Under the pieces are notes generated by a model that worked only from the letters and a program-made list of their open reading frames with translations, ran no database searches and was not told the origin of the DNA. 44,213 nucleotides of DNA from Gemmatimonadota bacterium. Lineage in GTDB: Bacteria > Latescibacterota > UBA2968 > UBA8231. The translations under genes and the position numbers were made by a program. Position 1 is the stretch's first letter; each line of letters starts with the position of its first letter. The stretch is taken from positions 1 to 44,213 of the forward strand of contig JABHFS010000002.1 of NCBI GenBank assembly GCA_018672475.1, written 5' to 3'. Positions 8,249 through 15,667 of the stretch are shown here, piece after piece.

Positions 8249-10971
8249 TGCTCGACCCCTGCGTATACCGTGAGGAACCCCCGCGTCCGAGTGCGCGTTC
8301 CTTCGACTTCCTGATGCCGCCGCGTAATGTCAAAGCCCAATACCGTCGTCAGTTTATAACCCTGGTAATCGGATATATTGGTCAACTGGGCGACCGTCGT
8401 CGTCTCCCAAAAGCTGTCCTCCCCACCCGGCGGCGTCGGGTCGCGCAATTGGCGAAAATCGTGGTATTCGACCCCGGCTTCGAGATAACTACTGAGCATC
8501 ACGGGAAAACGCGCAACAACCAACAGAATCTGGCTGAGTTCTTTGCGTTCGGGCTGATTGAGTAATACCGGCGCCTCGCGGCGGAACTCGCTCTTCCACG
8601 CCGGGCTCAAACTCAGCTTGCCCAACTGCAAGCGATACTCGGCCTTGTTAATCATGCCGAGAAAAGAACCCTCCTCGCGCTGGCCACGCAATTGTAATTC
8701 AATAGGATCGTCGCGCTGGTGGTAGAGCTGCCACTTGAGCATGTTGTTGAACTTGAACCCGGGCCAGCGGTCGAAGTCGAAACCCAGCCATGTCGTATTG
8801 AGCAACGTGTTCTGCGCCGGCAAGATATCTGGGGTCGGCACCAATTCGCCCTGCGAGTTGGGCCGTTGCGTCCACTGCACCAGGTGGTCGAAGATATCGT
8901 CCTCAACGCTGCGCAGATCCTGGAAGACACGCGCCCGGCCCCAACCGGTAAAATAATGATCCCCCGCCACCATTAGATAATCGGCGTGCGCGCTGCGGCT
9001 GTCCGAACGCTGATCCATCCTCTGACGACCCGCCGCGACCCGCAGATCGGGGTGTAAAAAGACGCCGGCGTAAAGATTGTATCCCTTGCGATCGCGCTTG
9101 TAAGGATAGTCGGCCTCTTCGTCGTTTTCGAAACGGTCGATCCATCCATTGTGGTTCTGGTCGATGCCATAGAGGAACTCGGGCCGGTCGGTGTAATAGC
9201 GCAGAAAGGGTTCTTCGTAATCGGGCACTCGGTTGGGGCTTGAGTTGGTATCGTTTTGGTTGAAGTCGGAGATCAGGTCGTTGTTCTCGTCCCAACCGGG
9301 GAAAATCGCGCGGTCCCTTGACGAGCCTTGCCGAGCCCAGTCGGGGAAGCGGTCCTGGTCGTCGTTGTCGTCGACGAACTCGTAAAAACGCAACGGGCTG
9401 CCGTAGTCGACAATGCCGTTGCGGTCGACTACTTGGAAACCAGTCTGGTAGTTGGGATCAAAATCAAAAGCTTCGAGCAGCGTGAAATAGGGGTAGTCGG
9501 TCTTCGACACGTTCAGCATCCAAGCCTGCGACTCCTCGCTGGCCACATGGTGCTTTTCCAGGTTGGGGTTGGGATACTGTTTGTATTGCTGGTTAATGTC
9601 GACTTCGAGATAGGCGTTAAACCCTTCAAGATCGCTCACCTCCACCGTGAAACCAGCGATCTGGTTGGCGGTGGGCAAACCATAATCGAGCGCCAATACG
9701 CGCTGATTCGACGAATCCTTGACATTGCCCGGCGCCCTGGCCACCGGCACCGGCACGACCCGTTCCTGAAAATCGGTCTGCCGATCCGAGGCCATCTCAA
9801 CTAGGTAGTCGTTGGCCACTACCAACTCAACTTGCACCCGCTCTATTTCGCTGGGGTCCGGCCCCGTATAGGAGCGGTCCTGGAAATCATAGCGCAGATG
9901 GATCTCCTCGCGACCGTCCGCTGCCAAAAAACCGCGGCGCTGAAAACCGCCTTCAACCAGCGGCCGAAAACCGATCTCCGAGCCGCGTATACGCTTGCCT
10001 TCTAGGTCCCAGATCACAATATCCTGCGCGAAGAGTGCACCGCCAGCCTCGCCGTCTTCAGGGCTATCGTCCTTGATCACGACTTCGACGAAGCTGACAT
10101 TGGTCAGATTCTGTATGCCGGTGAGATTGCCCTTGAGAATATTGCCATTAAAAAGCTCCGTTTGCGTTTGCGCGTGGTGGGCGTTGAGATAGGTGCCGCC
10201 GACCTTGACGAAGTCGCCAACCTGCACTTCTAAACGACTACCCACCAAACTCGTATTATTCGTCTTCTCCGAAGTTCCGGTCGAAGAACCCGTCTCATCG
10301 ACAAGGCCGTTGAGCCTGGACAACAATACCGTCAGCGCGTATTTATCGGCGAGAAAATCCCACTGGATGCCGTTGAAACGCGGCTTGGAAAAAGTCATCG
10401 GCGTCAGCGTCGTACGGATCTGGCTGCCGATGGTGATCGCGTAATGATACTGGCCTTTGTGGTCGGAAGTGATGACCAATTGGTTAAACCACCCGGCAAA
10501 GCGCCCGTTCTGGGCCAGCGTCGAACCGAAGGGCTGCGGATTCTGTTGCCGCCAGTCGAAGATCAGCCAGCCGCGCGTCAGGTAGTTGCCGTATACATCA
10601 TATATATAGCTGCCTTCGAGCGAGGTCGAGACATAGCGCTGGTAAAAGTTGCGCGCATAATTAGAGTACTCCCATTGTTTCCACTGGTATTCGGAGTAGA
10701 GCTCCTGCGGGATATACCACTTGCGCACCGCCGGGTCCAACGCGTCGAAGAGCACGCCGGGGCCACGCGGCTCAAAAGACACCTTGCCACCGCGTTTGAC
10801 GGTACCTAACCGGGAGCCATAGTCCTGAGCAGCGAGGGGTCCGGGTTGCAGGAACAGATATAGGTTTAGCAGTAATAGGGTCGTGAGGAATAAAATATTC
10901 CGGATTACCCAGCCTCTGCTCTGCTCAAGGCCATGTTGTTTTATTTCGCTCAAAGCATACCTAAATCTCAA
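8245..10971 (-). CDS. Large surface protein type B, probable outer-membrane barrel (B2)
   Basis: A 908-aa protein whose family I do not recognise. It is a full-length paralogue of B1 (12923-15667). Shared landmarks, in order, are LTRGWLIFDW, KPRFNGIQWDF, VQVELVVANDYLVEMASDRQ, LALDYGLPTA, YEFVDDNDDQD, VPDYEEPFLRYYTDRPEFL, DQNHNGWIDRFEND, DYPYKRDRKGYN and a C-terminal YQGYKLTTVLGFD...VYAGVEQ. Acidic DxNxDxxxD stretches at about 540-650 look like thrombospondin-type-3 or EF-hand-like Ca loops. The last 250 residues have alternating aromatic strands, as in a barrel. The N-terminus has a hydrophobic signal ending PLAAQ. Only TTG starts are available (10971 or 10953), with a weak ribosome site. It follows A2 by 59 nt and overlaps the LRR gene. 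Confidence 0.78.
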   Translation of the reverse strand: MRFRYALSEIKQHGLEQSRGWVIRNILFLTTLLLLNLYLFLQPGPLAAQDYGSRLGTVKRGGKVSFEPRGPGVLFDALDPAVRKWYIPQELYSEYQWKQWEYSNYARNFYQRYVSTSLEGSYIYDVYGNYLTRGWLIFDWRQQNPQPFGSTLAQNGRFAGWFNQLVITSDHKGQYHYAITIGSQIRTTLTPMTFSKPRFNGIQWDFLADKYALTVLLSRLNGLVDETGSSTGTSEKTNNTSLVGSRLEVQVGDFVKVGGTYLNAHHAQTQTELFNGNILKGNLTGIQNLTNVSFVEVVIKDDSPEDGEAGGALFAQDIVIWDLEGKRIRGSEIGFRPLVEGGFQRRGFLAADGREEIHLRYDFQDRSYTGPDPSEIERVQVELVVANDYLVEMASDRQTDFQERVVPVPVARAPGNVKDSSNQRVLALDYGLPTANQIAGFTVEVSDLEGFNAYLEVDINQQYKQYPNPNLEKHHVASEESQAWMLNVSKTDYPYFTLLEAFDFDPNYQTGFQVVDRNGIVDYGSPLRFYEFVDDNDDQDRFPDWARQGSSRDRAIFPGWDENNDLISDFNQNDTNSSPNRVPDYEEPFLRYYTDRPEFLYGIDQNHNGWIDRFENDEEADYPYKRDRKGYNLYAGVFLHPDLRVAAGRQRMDQRSDSRSAHADYLMVAGDHYFTGWGRARVFQDLRSVEDDIFDHLVQWTQRPNSQGELVPTPDILPAQNTLLNTTWLGFDFDRWPGFKFNNMLKWQLYHQRDDPIELQLRGQREEGSFLGMINKAEYRLQLGKLSLSPAWKSEFRREAPVLLNQPERKELSQILLVVARFPVMLSSYLEAGVEYHDFRQLRDPTPPGGEDSFWETTTVAQLTNISDYQGYKLTTVLGFDITRRHQEVEGTRTRTRGFLTVYAGVEQ

Positions 10972-11030
10972 ATCACTTATTTAATAAGTCACAAAAAAAT
11001 TACAAGAAATTCTTCACCATCTCCACCAAG

Positions 11031-12926
11031 CTAGTACGCCACCGCCACCGTACCCGTATGCACCTCCTCAAACGCGTTCGACTCCACCCGCAACACCCAA
11101 AAATAACTTCCCGGCAACACCATCTCGCCGCCCTCCAGCCACCCATTCCACAACACCTCGACCGGCCCGATCCCCCGCTCCTCAGCCAATAGCACATGTA
11201 CCAACTGGCCCGCCAAGTCGAAAAGCTCCAAACGCACCGGCGCCGCCCGCGTCAACTGCAATACGTTGAAGAATAGATCGAAGTCGTCATTCACCCCATC
11301 GCCATTCGGCGTAAACACCGACGACTTGACCACAATCTCGCCGACCAGCTTGCCGATCTGCGGCTTGGGTATAGCTACCGATAAGTTCGACAACTCGGCA
11401 AAATCTCCGGGACCGAAGTCGGTCGCCTCACCCGGTTCTAAACGCTGCGGTACCGCACCCGAACCACTGTGATAGGCCCGCCCCGAAAATGTCGTGCCGA
11501 AGCGGAAAATCGGCAGATCAAAAGTCAATTCAAGCACCGCCTCGTCGTGCCGGACTAGGGGAAAACTGATACCGAAGCCGTCGTCATGAATAAAGTCGAC
11601 CGAGAAATCGATCGGCTCCGCGTCGAGCACCACTTCCCGCACAGCCGAGATCGGCACGTTGGTGTCGATCTCGAGACGGTCGAAACCTCGAACCTCGCCC
11701 TCAGATCGCAGACGCACCGCGTAGCGGAAAGTCGCCGCATCCTCTGCCTTGGCCAGCCGCGGAAAAACCTCGGCGCGCAGCGAATCGGCGATCGGCGGCT
11801 GCAAATAATCGAAGCGCAACTCGTCTACTTGCCGCGCCTCGAAGAGCCCACCTTCAAACTCGAAGCGAAACTGTATATAACGGCGTGGCGTCGGCGCCCG
11901 TACCAACTCGTCCGAGTGCACTACGAACCACGGGCTCCAATAAATCGTATCATCGCGTATGCCGCCGCGCTCGCCCGGCAACAGCTCATCGGTATAGCGC
12001 TCGCGCGAGACTTCCACAATCTCGAAAAGCCCCTCACCGAGCGAAATCTTCTCCAAATAAACCAGCGGCGTCGGATCACTTCCGGTCCTGACCCTGACTT
12101 CCAATTGCGAAAAGTCCGGATGGCCGACGAGATCCTCGACCCAGTCGACAAAACCGATTGTGGCCCGGTCGCCGAGATCAATGGTATTCGATAAATACAG
12201 GCTCTCTTGCAGAAAACCAGTACCGTATACCTCGATCTCGTCGATCTCGAAGGGCACGTCGGCCAGCGACTTGATCTTGACGAAGCGCGCGTACTGGACC
12301 GGCACCTCCACATCGACCACCGGCTCCTCATTTTGCACATTGCGCTGGATCAATACATCGGGCTGACCGGACGCGAATTCGTTCAGCCACAGCTCGTAAC
12401 CGCGCAAAAAATCGTTATGATAAGGGGTCGAGGGCATCTCTACTACCGTATTGCGCGGATAGAATAACACTCTTTGCACACCGACTGGTACCATGAAATC
12501 GAGAATGACCCAAATACCGCGCGTCGCGACCCGCGGCTCGAAAACCGTCGGCTTGCGCTCGAAGGCCACCTCGTGGTCGCCGTTGACCGTGCCTTCGAGT
12601 TGCAATTCATGGCCGCGCCCAGCATTAGGCGCCTTGATCGAACCAAAATCGAGGACCCGCGCAGCGATATTCTCACCTTCGTCAAAACGCAGCGGCCCGA
12701 TCCACCCCGGCCGACCAGCAAAGTCAATCGTTACCCCCGGCGTATTCGTCAGCTCGACCTGGCCCAATGTCGAGTTGAGTACGATCTCCGGTTTGCCACC
12801 GTCACCGCCGGCTTGCCAGGAAGAGGTGCCCCGGTCGCCGAGCACATAGGTCTCGGCCGGTTGCGCATACAACCCCGCAGCCCATAGCAACATCGCAGCC
12901 CACAGCCTATATCTCATTGGCCTCAT
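11031..12926 (-). CDS. Secreted type A surface protein with TPNGDG C-terminal domain (A2)
   Basis: A 631-aa exported protein. I chose ATG 12926 because it overlaps the B1 stop by 4 nt (ATGA) and gives signal peptide MRPMRYRLWAAMLLWAAGLYAQ. A longer open frame exists upstream but lies inside B1. ATG 12917 is an alternative. The N-terminal half has discoidin-like segments ('VQYARFVKIKSLADVPFEIDEIEVYG'-type, in two parts) and the paralogue signature LEVRVRTGSDPTPLVYLEK. The middle has APTPRRYIQFRFEFEGGLFE and LRFDYLQPP, matching A1 and A3. The C-terminus starts with SSVFTPNGDGVNDDFDLFF and ends ELFDLAGQLVHVL...GSYFWVLRVESN, the FlgD/CHU_C-like Ig domain. It sits between the two B genes. Function unknown; surface or secreted location inferred. 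Confidence 0.8.
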   Translation of the reverse strand: MRPMRYRLWAAMLLWAAGLYAQPAETYVLGDRGTSSWQAGGDGGKPEIVLNSTLGQVELTNTPGVTIDFAGRPGWIGPLRFDEGENIAARVLDFGSIKAPNAGRGHELQLEGTVNGDHEVAFERKPTVFEPRVATRGIWVILDFMVPVGVQRVLFYPRNTVVEMPSTPYHNDFLRGYELWLNEFASGQPDVLIQRNVQNEEPVVDVEVPVQYARFVKIKSLADVPFEIDEIEVYGTGFLQESLYLSNTIDLGDRATIGFVDWVEDLVGHPDFSQLEVRVRTGSDPTPLVYLEKISLGEGLFEIVEVSRERYTDELLPGERGGIRDDTIYWSPWFVVHSDELVRAPTPRRYIQFRFEFEGGLFEARQVDELRFDYLQPPIADSLRAEVFPRLAKAEDAATFRYAVRLRSEGEVRGFDRLEIDTNVPISAVREVVLDAEPIDFSVDFIHDDGFGISFPLVRHDEAVLELTFDLPIFRFGTTFSGRAYHSGSGAVPQRLEPGEATDFGPGDFAELSNLSVAIPKPQIGKLVGEIVVKSSVFTPNGDGVNDDFDLFFNVLQLTRAAPVRLELFDLAGQLVHVLLAEERGIGPVEVLWNGWLEGGEMVLPGSYFWVLRVESNAFEEVHTGTVAVAY

Positions 12927-15667
12927 TGGCTCAATCCCGCGTAAAGCGTCATAAAAACCAAACTCGATTCCTGTGCCGGGCGCCCTTCGAAACGTCGCTG
13001 TTGGAACTGCACCCCGGTCGTCGTCACCAACTGATACCCCTGGTAGGCCGTGCGGTTGAGCAATTGCGCGACAGCCGTCCAATTAAAAAAATCGGCATCT
13101 ATCTCTTCCCGCATCCCGTCTAAGAGCCAGAGCTTGCCCACCTCGATGCCCACCTGCAGTTCGGTATTGAAAAGCTGACGGCCATAACGCGGATAATAGC
13201 TGACACCCACCGATTCGGCAAAGAGCGGTTGCGTCCACATTAAAAAGAAAATCTCTTCCACGCTGGTAGACGCCGGCAGGCGCGTGCTGAAAGGCCGTTC
13301 CTTGCGAAATTCGCTTTTGAAGCGCGGCTCCAATACACCCAACCCCACCGGAATGCTCCACTCCGCTTTATTGATCACACCGAGAAAACCGCTCAATTTG
13401 CGCCCTTCCCGCAACGACACCTCATCCTCCGGATCCTGTTGTTGTACGATATCCCATTTGACCCGGTGCAATAACCGCACCTGCGCCCCCAACTGTTGGT
13501 CCAAATCAATATACAGCGCGTTTTTCCAGGCGTTTAGCCCCGGCAGAAAATCGACCCGATCGAGCATGCGGCCCGGCCCACCGATGGGCTGGAACCACTG
13601 GCGCAGGTCGTCGGGAATATTGTCGCGGACCCGACCGCCAAAATCGAAAATCCTCAACCGGCTGCCGCCCTTAAAACGATGGCTCCAAGTCCCCAAGCCA
13701 TACCAGGACTGGGTCTCGCCGTCGCCGACCACCAATCGCATATTCTGGCGCCCGACGCTCAACTCGAGGTCGGGCAATACCTCGACCTTGAGATAGGCGT
13801 TGTAACCGCGGTGATCGCGTTTGTAGGGATAGTCCGGCTCAAGGTCGTTTTCGAAACGGTCTATAATGTCATTGTGGTTCATATCGAGGCCGAAGAGGAA
13901 CTCGGGCCGATCCGAGCGATAGCGCAGGAAGGGCTCTTCGTAATCGGGGAAGATATTCTGGTTCTGGTTATTGTCGTTGATAAAGTCGCCGTTTTCGTCC
14001 AAGCCCGGCCAGGCCACCTCGCGCTGACTCGAAAGGATGCTCGCCGATGACACCGTCGCCGACTCGGTAATCCCGCCCCAGCGCACGAAAAACGGCCGTT
14101 CCCATTCGGTCAACCCGTTGAGGTCGTCGTCGTCATCGACAAATTCGTAGACCTGGGGTATCTGGCTCTTAAATTTGATCCGGCCCGTACGGTCGGTGAG
14201 CCAGTAGCGAGTGCTGTAGTCGTCCTCGATTAAAAAACCCTCGCCGAAGAACATCCAGGGACCGAAGCGATAGGAACCATTGAGATAACCGGCGTGCGCG
14301 TTTTCGGCGATCTCGTGGTGCACTGAAATGTTGGGGTTGGGATAGCGCGAATAGCGACGATTAAGCACCCATTCGCCCCTTAGCGAAAGCCCTTTCCAAG
14401 CGCTCAAATTCCAATCAACGCCGTACAGTTCGCTGGCCGTCGGCAAACCATAATCGAGTCGTAGAACCTGCGTATTGCTATTGTCCTGCACATTGCCCGC
14501 GGCCCGCGCGAACGGCAAAAAAACAACCTCGGCATTACGCCGTTGGCCGTCGGTCTGCAAGTCCGTCGCGATTTCAACCCTGTAATCATTGGCCAGCGAC
14601 AGCTCGACCTGCACGCTCTGCAAATCTTCCGTCTGCACATTCTCAAAGTCGAGGCTGCCTAGGTCAAATTCCAACAGGATACTTTCTTCGTCACGGGCAA
14701 ATAGCCGCCCGCCTTGCAATACTCCCCCCTCGCGCAAGGGTAAAAAGTCGATGTCGCGCCCCCGCAATTGGCGGCCACTGGTATCCGTCATCACGATATC
14801 GAAACCCGCCAGCGCCGCCCCCACCCCACCACGGCCCGGCGAATCGTCCCTGATCCGGACCCACAACTTGTCCAATGGCTGGTTCTCCAACGAAGTCAAA
14901 ATGCCGCGCAGCGGGTTACCTTCGCCGAACTCGACTTGGGTTAGCACATTGTGCGCGTTGACATAGGTCAGCCCGAAGCTTGCTCCCGGCCCCGCCTGAA
15001 ATTCGAGGTGGCTACCCATGACCGTTGTCGAATTGGTTTGCGCCTCGGCGTCGGGGTTACTCGGTCGCGACAAGAGCAGACTCGCCTGATACTGCTCGGC
15101 CGCGTAATCCAGGCGCACGCCATTGAAGCGCGGTTTATTGAAGGTCAACGGGGTAAAACGGGTGAAGATCTCGTCGCCGATCATCAGCCGGTACGAGGCC
15201 CCGCCGCGCTGGTCCGAAGCGATGACCAGACGGTTAAAAAAATCGCGGTAGGCCGGACGCTGATTCGCCATCAGGTCCATCGAAGAAAGACCGCCGCCGC
15301 GCTTGTCGATGAAGCTGCCCCTGGAGCCGACCTGCTCCTGGCTCCAGTTGTAAACCAACCAGCCCCGGCCCAAAGACTTGCCAAAGTTGTCAAAGCTCTC
15401 GTCGCCTTCGAGGATCAGACTGATATAACGCCGATAGGAGTCGCGGGCGAAATTGCTGCCGCGCGCGTACCAGGGCGACATATAGGTCTCAGGCTGATAG
15501 CGCGGCTCGTACCATTTGTGTATCGCCGGCGAGACATAGGACATCTCGAAGCTCTCGGTATGCGCACCGCGCTGCGCGACGCCCCAGTGCAACGGATCAG
15601 ATACTTGCGCGCCGGCCAGAGCCACCCACAACAGGCATAAACTTATGATCGTCGTATGGCGTATCAA
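12923..15667 (-). CDS. Large surface protein type B, probable outer-membrane barrel (B1)
   Basis: A 914-aa paralogue of B2. Signal peptide MIRHTTIISLCLLWVALAGAQ. Landmarks shared with B2 in the same order include LGRGWLVYNW, FNKPRFNGVRLDY, VQVELSLANDYRVEIATDLQ, LRLDYGLPTA, YEFVDDDDDLNG, FPDYEEPFLRYRSDRPEFL, DMNHNDIIDRFEND, DYPYKRDHRGYN and a C-terminal YQGYQLVTTTGV...TLYAGLSQ. The acidic DENGDFINDNNQNQN and DMNHNDIIDRFEND segments resemble Ca-binding loops. The C-terminal third looks like beta-barrel strands ending in an aromatic-rich stretch. ATG 15667 overlaps the A1 stop by 4 nt, and its own stop overlaps the A2 start by 4 nt, so A1-B1-A2 are probably translated together. Not a SusC, TonB receptor or other barrel family I recognise. 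Confidence 0.8.
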   Translation of the reverse strand: MIRHTTIISLCLLWVALAGAQVSDPLHWGVAQRGAHTESFEMSYVSPAIHKWYEPRYQPETYMSPWYARGSNFARDSYRRYISLILEGDESFDNFGKSLGRGWLVYNWSQEQVGSRGSFIDKRGGGLSSMDLMANQRPAYRDFFNRLVIASDQRGGASYRLMIGDEIFTRFTPLTFNKPRFNGVRLDYAAEQYQASLLLSRPSNPDAEAQTNSTTVMGSHLEFQAGPGASFGLTYVNAHNVLTQVEFGEGNPLRGILTSLENQPLDKLWVRIRDDSPGRGGVGAALAGFDIVMTDTSGRQLRGRDIDFLPLREGGVLQGGRLFARDEESILLEFDLGSLDFENVQTEDLQSVQVELSLANDYRVEIATDLQTDGQRRNAEVVFLPFARAAGNVQDNSNTQVLRLDYGLPTASELYGVDWNLSAWKGLSLRGEWVLNRRYSRYPNPNISVHHEIAENAHAGYLNGSYRFGPWMFFGEGFLIEDDYSTRYWLTDRTGRIKFKSQIPQVYEFVDDDDDLNGLTEWERPFFVRWGGITESATVSSASILSSQREVAWPGLDENGDFINDNNQNQNIFPDYEEPFLRYRSDRPEFLFGLDMNHNDIIDRFENDLEPDYPYKRDHRGYNAYLKVEVLPDLELSVGRQNMRLVVGDGETQSWYGLGTWSHRFKGGSRLRIFDFGGRVRDNIPDDLRQWFQPIGGPGRMLDRVDFLPGLNAWKNALYIDLDQQLGAQVRLLHRVKWDIVQQQDPEDEVSLREGRKLSGFLGVINKAEWSIPVGLGVLEPRFKSEFRKERPFSTRLPASTSVEEIFFLMWTQPLFAESVGVSYYPRYGRQLFNTELQVGIEVGKLWLLDGMREEIDADFFNWTAVAQLLNRTAYQGYQLVTTTGVQFQQRRFEGRPAQESSLVFMTLYAGLSQ

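Noticed and set aside
12927..13082. Upstream extension of the A2 gene
   Set aside because: These 52 codons overlap the end of B1, lack a signal peptide and are skipped by the ATGA-coupled start at 12926.
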